Source: an uncultured Clostridia bacterium | GTDB lineage: Bacteria > Bacillota > Clostridia > TANB77 > CAG-508 | Length of the DNA stretch: 64,000 nucleotides | Direction of reading: 5' to 3' | NCBI GenBank assembly: GCA_934133005.1 | Contig: CAKPAI010000004.1 | Span: forward strand, 87,489 to 151,488 | Shown: piece by piece, positions 52,215 to 61,905 of the stretch | How the letters are laid out: each line of letters begins with the position of its first letter | Position numbering within the stretch: position 1 is the stretch's first letter | The notes under the pieces: generated by a model | Databases searched by the model: none | The model's input: only the letters and a program-made list of their open reading frames with translations | Told to the model about the DNA's origin: nothing | Made by a program: the position numbers and the translations under genes

Positions 52215-53942
52215 TTAGGCGATAAGAGCCCTCAGGTTAGCCGTCTTGATATGCTTGTTACCCTTGGATACCTTTCCTTTGGGGCCGCAGGGCACCTGGT
52301 TATCAACCAGGTAGCAGTAAAGCTTGATAACGTAAGAGTAGCGAGAGAGCTCCTTTCCTTTCAGTCTCCGAGACTTTATATCCAGGAGAACCTTCTCGAG
52401 CTGTGCCGTGTCAATCGCTGTAGAGACGAAGAAGTAGTTGGGAGGGATGATCCCGAGTTCGAAACCAAACTTCCGAAGAAGTTTTTCTTCCGAGATAGCA
52501 TGGGAATCGTACCCAAGCCAGATATCTTCTGCGCCGCTTACGATGACATCCTGAAGCAACTGATTGGACAGATCATCTTCCTTTTCGATGTAGTGATGAG
52601 CGAGCGCAAACTTTTTTGCAATATCAAAAGGATCTTTCTTCCTTTCGATACCAAGAGAAGCTTCAAACTCCTCAGAGATATTGCACATAGCCTTAAGCTC
52701 AGTGCTGGAAATAGTACCAGCTTCAAAAAGCTTAAGGTTATCCTCAAAAGCCGGAACTTGCATGAATGCAAAGTAACGCTTGAGGTCATCTTCGGACTCT
52801 TTGGCAATATAGCCTTCGGCTTTTGCAAAGTCGAGATATGCCAGAAAATCACGGACATCGACAGTGGCGTCAGTGCCATCTTCCAACTTAGTGGGAAGAT
52901 GGATGTCATTTGCAGCGCAGTAGTCGATAAGTTCTAGAACTCTGTTTGCTTCAGCTTCACCGCCGACATAAGAGTCCTTAAAGAGCTTGTAAAATTGGAA
53001 CTTTTTATCAACGACATTTGCACCTACGCAATAGGCGCTTGCAACCTCTTCAATCTCGAATTCTTCAAGAGCGTGAGACTGCAGGAGTTTGTACATCTTA
53101 TACATTACTGCAAAATCACAAGCATCTTTGTCGGTAATGAGGTCGCTGCAGAAGAAGAAATCCATCTCCTGTGCATTGGGCTTCTCAAAAAGCCGATACT
53201 TAATAGTGCGAATCTGACCAAAAGTATAGCTTCTAGTCGGAGCAGGAATGGAAACTAAAGTCCCGTTTTCCACTTTGAGCTCTGCAAAGTCAAGCAGAAC
53301 TTTGAGATCACGTTTCTGGAGCTTATCAAGCTCAGCTTTGATCTTGTCGTAGAAAATGCTGCCATTGGAATAGGCAAGCAATGTTACCCGGTAGAGGTAA
53401 CCTAACTCCTCAGGGAGAATTACTTGCTTATTGTTTTGTGCCATCAACTGGCGCGAGAGTACAATGCCTTTTAGATGCTCATTGTACGGATAGTCTTCAA
53501 GGAAAAAATGCAGACTCTTAAAAATGAAAATATAGAGCCTAAGAATTTTTGCCTTAGTGATATAATCCATGTCATCAGGACAATGGCAAAGGCGAAGGGC
53601 GATGTCTTCAAGCATCTCTCTATACCCATGCAGGTAGTACTGAGCGTTTTCGATGGAACGCAGTTTAGATAGCATTAAAGAAATATCGGCAAACTGAAGG
53701 CCTTTGCAAGCCTTGCTTTCGCCAATGCCATAGAACTTTTTGACTTTCCGCCAATCGGAGGAGCCTAAAATTTCTTCAAATTTAGGAAAGCCTTCCGTAA
53801 TAATGAGTGGAAGGTCAATGATTCCTGAAACTGACGGAGCTAAGTCCTTAAAGAACTTAATTACTTTATCCTCCTCTCTGGGGGAAATTTCTTCATAATA
53901 ATGAAGTACTTTTGCGTTGGATGCGAGCATTGTTTTTTCCAT
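52215..53942 (-). CDS. Large soluble protein of unknown function, foreign base composition
   Basis: The start ATG is 53942, ten bases after AAAGGA; the frame extends further but without a binding site. The 575-residue protein is mostly helical and has no signal peptide, membrane segment or motif I recognise (RKVKKFYGIGESKACKGLQF; YGSHA-like repeats absent; KKKDPFDIAKKFALAHHYIE). It uses GCC, CTC, GTC, CGC and similar codons that neighbours avoid, and so stands out in base composition. It has its own promoter and a GC-rich terminator. It lies alone between patatin-like and murA genes, pointing the other way. Function unknown; probable horizontal acquisition. Confidence 0.8.
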   Translation of the reverse strand: MEKTMLASNAKVLHYYEEISPREEDKVIKFFKDLAPSVSGIIDLPLIITEGFPKFEEILGSSDWRKVKKFYGIGESKACKGLQFADISLMLSKLRSIENAQYYLHGYREMLEDIALRLCHCPDDMDYITKAKILRLYIFIFKSLHFFLEDYPYNEHLKGIVLSRQLMAQNNKQVILPEELGYLYRVTLLAYSNGSIFYDKIKAELDKLQKRDLKVLLDFAELKVENGTLVSIPAPTRSYTFGQIRTIKYRLFEKPNAQEMDFFFCSDLITDKDACDFAVMYKMYKLLQSHALEEFEIEEVASAYCVGANVVDKKFQFYKLFKDSYVGGEAEANRVLELIDYCAANDIHLPTKLEDGTDATVDVRDFLAYLDFAKAEGYIAKESEDDLKRYFAFMQVPAFEDNLKLFEAGTISSTELKAMCNISEEFEASLGIERKKDPFDIAKKFALAHHYIEKEDDLSNQLLQDVIVSGAEDIWLGYDSHAISEEKLLRKFGFELGIIPPNYFFVSTAIDTAQLEKVLLDIKSRRLKGKELSRYSYVIKLYCYLVDNQVPCGPKGKVSKGNKHIKTANLRALIA

Positions 53943-54018
53943 ACAGTGTCCTTTCTTTTTTACATTATCAATTGTCAATGTGCGAACCATACGACATACC
54001 ACAACTAAAAGATATATC

Positions 54019-54057
54019 ATACTATTATAGTATACCATATTATGTAAATGAAATCAA
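54019..54057 (-). promoter_or_regulatory. Promoter of the G/C-biased gene with palindromic operator
   Basis: Reverse strand: TTGATT (54057-54052), 17 bases, TATACT (54034-54029). The palindrome ATACTA-TTA-TAGTAT (54019-54033) overlaps the -10 box and could be a repressor site. Confidence 0.6.
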
Positions 54058-54141
54058 CACAATATGGATTTTTTAACATTTTATGTAGAAAAAACATACT
54101 ATATAACATAATTAATTAAAATAAAGAAAGGTATTTTAAAG

Positions 54142-55401
54142 ATGAGTTGTTATATAATAGAAGGTGGAAAGAAAATTAGTGGAGAAGTTACAATTTCTGG
54201 TTCGAAAAATGCTTCATTACCAATAATGGCTGCAACTATATTAAATTTAGGACAATCAAAGCTATATAATTTACCAGATATTCATGATACTCAAATAACA
54301 CAAAAAATATTAAAGTATTTAGGTTGTAAAGTAAAGAAAACAAGTGATAAATTAGAAATTGAAACAAAGTACATAAATAAAACTGATATACCGGAATACT
54401 TAATGCGTGAAATGAGGTCAACTGTAATTTTGGCCGGAGCTTTACTAGGAAGATTTAAAAAAGTTACTTTTTCATATCCTGGCGGATGTGATATTGGGGC
54501 AAGACCAATTGATTTGCATTTAAAAGCATTTAAAAAATTAGGAATAAATATTGATGAAGAATATGGACTTATTAGATGTAGTTGTGATAAAATAACAGGG
54601 GCAGATATAGATTTAGATTTTCCAAGTGTTGGAGCAACTGAAAATATAATTCTTGCTACAGTACTTTCAGAAGGTAAAACTACAATTACAAATGCAGCTA
54701 AAGAACCAGAAATAGTAGACTTAGTAAGATTCCTAAGAAAATTAGGAGCAAAAATTTCTGGAGAAGGTACTGGGGAAATTCATATTGAGGGAGTTCAAAA
54801 ACTAAATAAAAATGTAAGCTACAGAATAATGCCAGACAGAATTGAGGCAGGAACTTTTCTATGTATAGGAGCAGTTTCTGGAAATAAAATAAGTGTTTCA
54901 AATGTTATACCAGAACATATAAATCCAATTATATCTAAACTAAAGGAAGCTGGTTGTAAAATATCAATTGAAAAAAATAAGGTTATACTGGAGGCTCCCA
55001 AGAGATTAAAAGCAATAGAAATCAAAACAATGCCATATCCAGGCTTTCCTACTGATATGCAATCTATATTTGGATCAACTTTTTGTACAGCTAAAGGTAC
55101 TACAATAATAACAGAAAATATTTTTGAAAGTAGATATAAATATTTAGCAGAATTAAAAAGGATGGGGGCAAAAGTAAAACAAGAAGGCAATGTAGCTATA
55201 ATAACGGGAACAAGAAAGTTATATGGAACTACTGTCAAGAGTACTGATTTAAGAGGTGGAGCTGCAATTGTAGTTGCAAGTTTAGTTGCTAAAGGAACAA
55301 CAAGAATTGAAAATATAGAATATATACTAAGAGGGTATGAAAATTTTGATAAAAAATTACGTAAATTAGGAGTAAACATTCAAATTGAAGAAGGTGATTG
55401 A
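54142..55401 (+). CDS. murA: UDP-N-acetylglucosamine 1-carboxyvinyltransferase
   Basis: A 419-residue enzyme with the family N-terminus IIEGGKKISGEVTISGSKNA, the catalytic Cys116 in PGGCDIGARPIDLH, and DRIEAGTF. It performs the first committed step of peptidoglycan synthesis, adding enolpyruvate to UDP-GlcNAc. It opens the division cluster. Its stop codon is followed by divIB after four bases. AGAAAGG upstream is a modest binding site. Clostridia often have two murA genes; this is the one linked to cell division. Confidence 0.96.
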   Translation: MSCYIIEGGKKISGEVTISGSKNASLPIMAATILNLGQSKLYNLPDIHDTQITQKILKYLGCKVKKTSDKLEIETKYINKTDIPEYLMREMRSTVILAGALLGRFKKVTFSYPGGCDIGARPIDLHLKAFKKLGINIDEEYGLIRCSCDKITGADIDLDFPSVGATENIILATVLSEGKTTITNAAKEPEIVDLVRFLRKLGAKISGEGTGEIHIEGVQKLNKNVSYRIMPDRIEAGTFLCIGAVSGNKISVSNVIPEHINPIISKLKEAGCKISIEKNKVILEAPKRLKAIEIKTMPYPGFPTDMQSIFGSTFCTAKGTTIITENIFESRYKYLAELKRMGAKVKQEGNVAIITGTRKLYGTTVKSTDLRGGAAIVVASLVAKGTTRIENIEYILRGYENFDKKLRKLGVNIQIEEGD

Positions 55402-55405
55402 AAAG

Positions 55406-56488
55406 ATGCCAAAAACGAAGAAAAAAGAAAAAGTTTTATATGATTTTGATTATGCTGAAGAGGAAGAAAATAAAAAGAAAAAAAAGATAGACAAAAAGAA
55501 AAAAACTGCAACTAAGAAAAAACGAAAAAATGAAAATCCTGAGGCAAGCAAAAAGTATGAAGATGAAATAATAATTGGAGTAACTAAAATTCCTGAAAAA
55601 GAGGAAAAAATAAAAAAGAATAAAAATCACCGCCAAAAGAAAAAAGAAAGCAAAAGAGTAAATGAAAATAAGAGAGATGCTCTTAGAAATCCAATATATA
55701 ATTACGATATAGATTATGTTAAAGAAGAAGAAAAATTTCAAAAGAAGGAAAAGATAAAAAGAAGATTAAAAATAGTGCTAAAATGGCTTGGAGCTATTGC
55801 CATTTTAGCAGGCATTATATGTTTTGCATTATTATCACCAATATTCAATATACAAAATATTGAGGTAATGGGCAATTCTAAATTGACTAAAGAAGAGATA
55901 GTAAGTTTATCTAAAATATCTAAAAATGAAAATATATTCAAAATACTTACATTAAAGGCAGAAGAACAGATAAAACAAAATGCCTATGTAGAAAGTGTTA
56001 ATATAAATAAAAAATTTCCAAATACTATAGAAATATCTATAAAAGAAAGAATACCTAAATTTTTACTAGAGTTTGGTAATAGCTATGTTTATTTAAATAG
56101 TCAAGGATATATGTTAGAAATATCAAGCAAAAAATTAAATTTACCAATTATAATTGGAACAAAAACAACAGAAGAACAATATATTACAGGAAATAGACTT
56201 GCACAAAATGATCTTGAAAAGTTGGGAACAGCAATAAAAATAATGGATGTAGCTACAAATAATGGAATAGAAAATTTAGTAACAAGTATAGATATATCAA
56301 ACGAAAATAATTACAAAATTTATTTTGAAACTGAGAAGAAAACTGCATATTTAGGAGATTGTTCAAATTTAGAGACAAGAATGTTATATGTAGTAGCAAT
56401 TATAAAAAATGAGAAAAACATAGAGGGAGAGATTTTTGTTGATATGAATTTAAACTCTGAAAATGCTTTTTTTAGAGAAAATGTATAA
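55406..56488 (+). CDS. divIB: Cell division protein FtsQ/DivIB
   Basis: ATG 55406 lies nine bases after GAAGGTGA and is preferred to an in-frame TTG at 55385. The 360-residue protein has an unusually long cytoplasmic N-terminus of about 120 residues, extremely rich in Lys and Glu. A membrane helix (about 127-148), a POTRA domain (FNIQNIEVMGNSKLTKEEIV) and the beta domain of FtsQ/DivIB follow. It acts in the divisome with FtsL and FtsB homologues. The position directly after murA is typical. Confidence 0.9.
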   Translation: MPKTKKKEKVLYDFDYAEEEENKKKKKIDKKKKTATKKKRKNENPEASKKYEDEIIIGVTKIPEKEEKIKKNKNHRQKKKESKRVNENKRDALRNPIYNYDIDYVKEEEKFQKKEKIKRRLKIVLKWLGAIAILAGIICFALLSPIFNIQNIEVMGNSKLTKEEIVSLSKISKNENIFKILTLKAEEQIKQNAYVESVNINKKFPNTIEISIKERIPKFLLEFGNSYVYLNSQGYMLEISSKKLNLPIIIGTKTTEEQYITGNRLAQNDLEKLGTAIKIMDVATNNGIENLVTSIDISNENNYKIYFETEKKTAYLGDCSNLETRMLYVVAIIKNEKNIEGEIFVDMNLNSENAFFRENV

Positions 56489-56512
56489 AATTTTACGTGA
56501 GGATGATGAATT

Positions 56513-57238
56513 TTGAATAAAAAACAAATAGCAATAACATTAGGAATAATGTGTTTAATTCTTACGATGTCGATTATGATACAAGTAAGAACAATAAATA
56601 ATACTAACAAAACAGCGTCGCAAAGTTTAACAAATAATGACTTAAGAGACCAAGTATTAAAATGGAAAGAAAAATATGATCAAGAATATGAAGAACTACA
56701 AAATGCAAATAAAAAACTTGAAAGGGTCAGAACTGCTGCAAGTAAAAATACTGAAGGTTCAGAAGAAAATGAAGCAGAATTATTGAAAAATAATATGATA
56801 ATTGGTTTAACTGATGTTGAAGGGGAAGGAGTTATAGTTACACTAAAAGATGACACTAGTATTACATCTGATAGCTTAGCAATAACTGATAGCATGAGTA
56901 ACCATTTGGTTCATGATAGCGATTTAATTAGTATAGTAAATGAGTTAAAAAATGCTGGGGCAGAAGCAATCTCAATAAATGATCAAAGAGTAGTAATTAG
57001 CACATCTATAACTTGTGAGGGAAATGTTATAAGTGTAAATGGAGCAAAAGTTGGCTCACCATTTGTAATAAAAGCAATAGGACATGCTTCATATATGGAG
57101 AGTGCGTTAACGAGACCGGGTGGCCCTATAAAAAACTTTACTGGATATATAGGAGCAAGTGTAAAAACAAGTGATAATATACAAATACCAAAGTTTACAG
57201 GAGTAATAAGCACAAAGTTTATAAAGAATGCAAATTAA
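56513..57238 (+). CDS. DUF881 family protein, copy 1
   Basis: A 241-residue protein from a TTG start after GAGGATGATGAAT. It has an N-terminal membrane helix, a coiled-coil (about 50-85), and the DUF881 domain (about 95-235): LTDVEGEGVIVTLKDD, VNELKNAGAEAISINDQRV, PFVIKAIG. Paired DUF881 genes are regular members of the clostridial division and sporulation cluster. Their role is unknown. Confidence 0.9.
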   Translation: MNKKQIAITLGIMCLILTMSIMIQVRTINNTNKTASQSLTNNDLRDQVLKWKEKYDQEYEELQNANKKLERVRTAASKNTEGSEENEAELLKNNMIIGLTDVEGEGVIVTLKDDTSITSDSLAITDSMSNHLVHDSDLISIVNELKNAGAEAISINDQRVVISTSITCEGNVISVNGAKVGSPFVIKAIGHASYMESALTRPGGPIKNFTGYIGASVKTSDNIQIPKFTGVISTKFIKNAN

Positions 57239-57252
57239 AGAGGTGAAATTAT

Positions 57253-57966
57253 TTGAAAATAAATTTTAATAAAGCAAATGTAACAATGTCTGTGAGCATA
57301 TTCATAGTAAGTATCATTTTAGTATCAGTGTTTTTTATACAAGTAAAAACTGTTAATCAAGTAAATGAAACTGATATAGAAAATTTAAGAGAAAGCGAAC
57401 TTTCAGAACAGTTATCTACGTGGAAAAGCAAATATACAGAAATTAGCACAGAACTTGCAGATACAAATGCAAAAATATTAGAGTATGCAACTAAAATTGA
57501 AGATAATGAGGAAGCTTCTGAATTATTAGAAGCTGAATTAGAGCGTTCAAGATTACTTTTAGGAAAGACAGATGTTACAGGTGATGGAATAATAATAACT
57601 TTAACAGATGGAGAAAATCAAGTTAGAGCTACAGATTTAATCGAATTAATAAATAATCTTTGGTTTGCAGGAGCAGAAGCGATATCTGTTAATGGAGTAA
57701 GAATTATAAATATGACAGAATTTGTTGATGTTGCTGGATACATTATAGTAAAACCAAGTCAAAGAATAGTATCTCCGTATATTGTTAAAGTAATAGGTGA
57801 TCAGACTTATTTAACAAGTACACTAAGTTTAAAAAATAGTGGCTTTATTGATGTTCAAAATAGTAATGGAAAGAAAGTTACTATGGAACAACAAAGAAAC
57901 ATAAAAATCTCAGCATATTCAGAAGATATTGAAACAAAGTATATGAAGGAGGTAAATAAAGAATGA
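57253..57966 (+). CDS. DUF881 family protein, copy 2
   Basis: A 237-residue paralogue of the preceding gene, again from TTG (57253) after AAAGAGGTGAAA. It has the membrane helix, a coiled-coil (about 50-85), and LTDGENQVRATDLIELINNL, FAGAEAISVNGVRI, PYIVKVIGD. The stop overlaps the start of the DUF1290 gene by four bases (ATGA), so translation is coupled. Confidence 0.9.
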   Translation: MKINFNKANVTMSVSIFIVSIILVSVFFIQVKTVNQVNETDIENLRESELSEQLSTWKSKYTEISTELADTNAKILEYATKIEDNEEASELLEAELERSRLLLGKTDVTGDGIIITLTDGENQVRATDLIELINNLWFAGAEAISVNGVRIINMTEFVDVAGYIIVKPSQRIVSPYIVKVIGDQTYLTSTLSLKNSGFIDVQNSNGKKVTMEQQRNIKISAYSEDIETKYMKEVNKE

Positions 57967-58343
57967 TAGGAGTTGCAATAGTATTAGGATGTATAATTGG
58001 TGCAGTGTTAGGACTAGTTATGCCAATGGTCTCATATACATATTCAGGATATTTAGCAATTGCAATAATTGCTGCACTAGATTCTGTATTTGGAGGAATT
58101 CTAGCAACGATAAAAAAGAACTTTAATTTAACAATTTTCATAACAGGATTCTTTGGAAATGCAATACTCGCAATACTTTTGACTTTGTTAGGACAAAAGC
58201 TTAATATAGATATATATTTAGCTGCAATATTTGTTTTTGTTGGAAGAATATTTACAAATCTTGCAATAATAAGAAGGTATTACGTGGATAAAATTATGAA
58301 GAAAATAGAGGACAAAAAATCACAAAAAGACGAGGAAAAATAA
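57963..58343 (+). CDS. sbp: Small basic membrane protein, DUF1290 (Sbp) family
   Basis: A 126-residue protein with three or four membrane helices and a basic tail. LGCIIGAVLGLVMP and YLAIAIIAALDSVFGGILAT are typical of the Sbp/DUF1290 family. In Bacillus and Clostridia the gene sits between ylxX/ylxW-type genes and ftsA, as here. Function unknown. Confidence 0.9.
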   Translation: MIGVAIVLGCIIGAVLGLVMPMVSYTYSGYLAIAIIAALDSVFGGILATIKKNFNLTIFITGFFGNAILAILLTLLGQKLNIDIYLAAIFVFVGRIFTNLAIIRRYYVDKIMKKIEDKKSQKDEEK

Positions 58344-58388
58344 CAAGAAAAACTGTTACAAAAATATTACAAAAATGTGACAAAACTA

Positions 58389-58417
58389 TTGACTTTTTTC
58401 TTAAAATATAATATTCT
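58389..58417 (+). promoter_or_regulatory. Probable promoter of ftsA
   Basis: TTGACT (58389-58394), 17-base spacer, TATTCT (58412-58417). A TATAAT at 58407 is only 12 bases from the -35 box and is less likely to be used with it. Confidence 0.6.
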
Positions 58418-58455
58418 TAGTCTTGAATTTGACAGTACGAATTGGAGGAGTTATT

Positions 58456-59682
58456 TTGGCAGTCGGAGATATAATTGTAGGAATAGACATAGGATCCTCA
58501 AAAGTTAGCTTAGTTGTAGGAGAAGTGAACAATTTTAACCAAGTAGAAGTTGTATTTACAACACAGCAAAAATGCAGAGGAATAAAAAAGAGTAAGATAA
58601 TAGATGAAGATGAAATTGCAAATGCGATTTCAAAGGCTGTAGAAGATGCAGAAAAAGAAGCAGAGATAAAAATAAATTCAGCATATATGACAATAGCTGG
58701 AAAATACGTCACAATAGTACAAAATAGTGTAACCAAAACAATAAAAGACAAATTTGCCGGAATATCTAGTAGAGACGTAGCTGCAGCTTTAATGCAAGTA
58801 AAAGACATTGATATACCAGATGGAATGAATATAATAGATATAGTTACAGGAAAATTCATTTTAGAAGATGGAAGAATGGTTGATGATCCTGTAGGAAATT
58901 TAGTTAGTTCATTCACTGTAAATGGACAAGTAATTCTTGGGGATAGAGATTACATAAGAGAGCTATCTAATATTAGTAGAAAAGCTGGAATAGATATAGA
59001 TGGAATTATACCAATTACTTTAGCAGAAAGAAATTTAGTATTAGATGTAAATGAACTTTCTGATAATGTAATGATTATTGATATTGGTGCTGGAAATACA
59101 GAAATAGGTGTATTTGAAGGCAACAATTTTCAATATACAAATACAATACCATTAGGTGGAGACAACATTACTAAAGATATTCAAATGGTACTAAATATTC
59201 AAGAAGAAGAAGCGGAAAAGCTTAAAAGACAATATGGTTTAGCAATGAGATCATATATAGATAATGATAATGAAATTTTATTAAATACAGCGGAAGATCC
59301 AAATAATAAAATAATAAAAAGCTCTGAGCTAATAGAAATAATAGAAGCCAGAATAGAAGAAATATTCTCTTTAATAAATAAAGATATAGTAAATCAAGGC
59401 GTAAAGCCAAAAATAAATAATGTTATCCTAACAGGGCAAGGAATTACAAGTATTAGCAAAAGTGATGTTGCTGGAAAAGTAATATTGAATATACCTATGA
59501 AATTTGCAACAGGAAGGTATATAAGCCAAGTAAGACCAGAATATAGAACAGCGTATTCTTTAGTAAGATATATTGCAGCAAGACCATTTGCAAAAAGTGT
59601 GTCAAGTAGTATAGATTCAAATACAAATGAAAACTTTTTCAGTAAAATAATAGATAGGATAAAAGAATTTTTTTACTCGTAA
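58456..59682 (+). CDS. ftsA: Cell division protein FtsA
   Basis: The TTG at 58456 follows GGAGGAG by five bases and is the likely start. The 408-residue actin-like ATPase shows VGIDIGSSKVSLVVGE (phosphate 1), IIDIGAGNTEIGVF (phosphate 2), a central 1C region, and a C-terminal amphipathic helix SKIIDRIKEFFYS that tethers FtsA to the membrane. It anchors FtsZ and recruits later division proteins. ftsZ follows after 67 bases. Confidence 0.95.
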   Translation: MAVGDIIVGIDIGSSKVSLVVGEVNNFNQVEVVFTTQQKCRGIKKSKIIDEDEIANAISKAVEDAEKEAEIKINSAYMTIAGKYVTIVQNSVTKTIKDKFAGISSRDVAAALMQVKDIDIPDGMNIIDIVTGKFILEDGRMVDDPVGNLVSSFTVNGQVILGDRDYIRELSNISRKAGIDIDGIIPITLAERNLVLDVNELSDNVMIIDIGAGNTEIGVFEGNNFQYTNTIPLGGDNITKDIQMVLNIQEEEAEKLKRQYGLAMRSYIDNDNEILLNTAEDPNNKIIKSSELIEIIEARIEEIFSLINKDIVNQGVKPKINNVILTGQGITSISKSDVAGKVILNIPMKFATGRYISQVRPEYRTAYSLVRYIAARPFAKSVSSSIDSNTNENFFSKIIDRIKEFFYS

Positions 59683-59749
59683 TAAAAAGATAAACTATTA
59701 AAGAACAGAAGAGAGCGATAAACAAGTAAAATAGGGAGGAATTAACTTT

Positions 59750-60862
59750 ATGATGATGGATAATAGTGTGGATGAAAATACTATGATGGATGGCACTGCT
59801 ACAATAAAAGTAATAGGAGTTGGTGGAGCTGGAACAAATGCTGTAAATAGAATGGTTGACTCTGGAATAAGAGGGGTAGAATTTATTGCAGTAAATACAG
59901 ATAGACAAGCATTACTTTTATCAAAAGCAGCATCAAAAATTCAAATAGGAGAAAAAATAACAAGAGGATTAGGAGCTGGAGCAAATCCTGATATTGGTGC
60001 GCAAGCAGCAGAGGAAAGCAAAGCGGAAATAACAGAAGCATTACGCGGAGCAGATATGGTATTTGTTACTGCCGGAATGGGTGGTGGAACAGGTACAGGA
60101 GCTGCACCAATAGTTGCATCTTGTGCAAAGGAAATGGGAATATTAACAATAGGTGTTGTTACAAAACCATTTACTTTTGAAGGAAAGAAGAGATTAACTC
60201 AAGCAGATAGAGGAATTGAAAGTCTAAAGGGTAAGGTTGATACACTAGTTGTTATACCAAATGATAAACTTTTACAAATAATTGATAGAAAAACGTCAAT
60301 AGTAGAAGCTTTTAAAATGGCAGATGATGTATTAAGACAAGGTGTTCAAGGTATTTCTGATTTAATTGCAATACCAGGACTTGTAAACTTAGACTTTGCA
60401 GATGTAAAGACAATAATGTTAAATACAGGTATGGCACACATGGGAATAGGAAGAGCATCTGGAGAAAATAGAGCAGAAGATGCAGCAAAACAAGCTATCC
60501 AAAGTCCATTACTAGAAACATCAATAGAAGGTGCAAGAGGAGTAATTATCAATATTACTGGTGGAAGCAATCTAGGATTACATGAAGTAAATACTGCTGC
60601 TGAACTAGTACAAAGAAGTGTTGATCCAGAAGCAAATATCATATTTGGTGCAGTTATAGATGAAAGTTTAGATGAAGATATTGTTATAACTGTTATAGCA
60701 ACTGGATTTGAAAAGTTTGATGATCCAATTTCAAATATAGGAATAAAAGATGTTACAAGTAAGCCATGGAATACAAAGCCATCTGTAACTACTGTACAAG
60801 ATACAAATAGTACATCAGGAGACTTAGATATACCAACTTTTTTAAGAAAAAATAAAAAATAG
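59750..60862 (+). CDS. ftsZ: Cell division protein FtsZ
   Basis: A 370-residue tubulin-like GTPase with GVGGAGTNAVNRM, the signature GGGTGTG at residues 111-117, and the T7 loop region NLDFADVKTIM. The C-terminus ends in LDIPTFLRKNKK, the conserved peptide that binds FtsA and SepF. FtsZ forms the Z-ring in both vegetative and sporulation septation. AGGGAGG precedes the start. Confidence 0.98.
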   Translation: MMMDNSVDENTMMDGTATIKVIGVGGAGTNAVNRMVDSGIRGVEFIAVNTDRQALLLSKAASKIQIGEKITRGLGAGANPDIGAQAAEESKAEITEALRGADMVFVTAGMGGGTGTGAAPIVASCAKEMGILTIGVVTKPFTFEGKKRLTQADRGIESLKGKVDTLVVIPNDKLLQIIDRKTSIVEAFKMADDVLRQGVQGISDLIAIPGLVNLDFADVKTIMLNTGMAHMGIGRASGENRAEDAAKQAIQSPLLETSIEGARGVIINITGGSNLGLHEVNTAAELVQRSVDPEANIIFGAVIDESLDEDIVITVIATGFEKFDDPISNIGIKDVTSKPWNTKPSVTTVQDTNSTSGDLDIPTFLRKNKK

Positions 60863-60876
60863 AATATTATATAAAA

Positions 60877-60911
60877 GAAATAATCTAAATTTGTAGATTA
60901 TTTCTTTTTTT
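60877..60911 (+). terminator. Terminator of ftsAZ
   Basis: GAAATAATCTA pairs perfectly with TAGATTATTTC, followed by TTTTTTT. Confidence 0.9.
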
Positions 60912-60987
60912 CGCCACTAAGATATGACACCTTTTTGAAAAAACAAGTTGTATAATATATGAATAAAATAAGAAAGAAGAAATTTAA

Positions 60988-61905
60988 TTGATTGTTTATT
61001 TAGATATTATATTTTTGGAAAATATTTTAATGAATTATATAATACTAGCTGCAACTGAAGTTGTAACTAATACTAATATAAAACATAGACAAGCAAGATT
61101 AATATTTTCTAGTTTTATAGGAAGTATATATGCTGTTGTTGTATATATAAAAATATTTAAGATATATGAAAGCTTAGTAGCAAAGGTGATTTTATCAATT
61201 ATCATGGTATATATTGCTTTTAAACCTGGCTCTGCAAAAGATTTTGCAAAGAAGTTAATAATCTTTTATATGACATCATTTGTATTTGGAGGATGTACTA
61301 TTGCTTTAATGTACATTGCAAAACCAGAAAATGTAAAACTAAAGAATGGCGTATTTGTAGGAACGTACCCAATAAAAATTGCTGTAGTTGCTGGAATTAT
61401 AGCATTTATAATAATAGAAGTTGCATTTAGAATGAATAAGGCAAAAATTACTACAAAAGATATGATATGTAAAATGCAAATAATTTTTGAGGGAAAAATG
61501 GTAGAAACAAAAGCATTTATAGATACTGGCAATTTATTAAAAGAACCTATAACTGGAGCACCAGTAGTTATTGTAGAAGAAAAAGTTATGAAAGAAATAC
61601 TGCCAACAAGATTATTGCAATATATGAAGAATAATTTAGGAGGTGATGATGAAAAGAAGATCCAAGAATATAAAAATAAAATTAGAGCAATCCCGTTCAT
61701 GTCATTAGGAAAAGAAAATGGAATGCTGATTGGAATAAAAGTTGATAAAATAATTATCTCTGAATATGTAGAAGAAAAAATAATAAAAAATGTAATAGTT
61801 GGAATATATAATAAAAAACTATCAAAAAATTATAATGCATTAATAGGATTGAATTTGCTTGAAAAGGAGAATGAACAAGAAGATGAACCTATTACAAATT
61901 TTTAA
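60988..61905 (+). CDS. spoIIGA: Sporulation sigma-E factor-processing peptidase SpoIIGA
   Basis: A 305-residue protein from a TTG start with only a weak binding site (AGAAAGAAG). Five membrane helices occupy residues 1-150, starting VYLDIIFLENILMNY. The cytoplasmic protease domain contains the aspartate motif AFIDTGNLLKEPITG, which forms the active site after dimerisation. It cleaves pro-SigE after septation. A -10 like TATAAT at 60951 lacks a good -35, as in the Spo0A-activated promoter of Bacillus. It overlaps the next gene, sigE. Confidence 0.93.
   Translation: MIVYLDIIFLENILMNYIILAATEVVTNTNIKHRQARLIFSSFIGSIYAVVVYIKIFKIYESLVAKVILSIIMVYIAFKPGSAKDFAKKLIIFYMTSFVFGGCTIALMYIAKPENVKLKNGVFVGTYPIKIAVVAGIIAFIIIEVAFRMNKAKITTKDMICKMQIIFEGKMVETKAFIDTGNLLKEPITGAPVVIVEEKVMKEILPTRLLQYMKNNLGGDDEKKIQEYKNKIRAIPFMSLGKENGMLIGIKVDKIIISEYVEEKIIKNVIVGIYNKKLSKNYNALIGLNLLEKENEQEDEPITNF

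Noticed and set aside
52251..52937. Forward open frames of up to 228 codons inside the G/C-biased gene
   Set aside because: They have no binding sites. The reverse frame is longer and has a promoter, binding site and terminator.
54819..55379. A 186-codon reverse-strand open frame within murA
   Set aside because: Antisense shadow of a well-recognised gene.
60935..60956. TTGAAA with TATAAT as a sigma-A promoter for spoIIGA
   Set aside because: The spacing is only 10 bases; a factor-assisted promoter is more likely.
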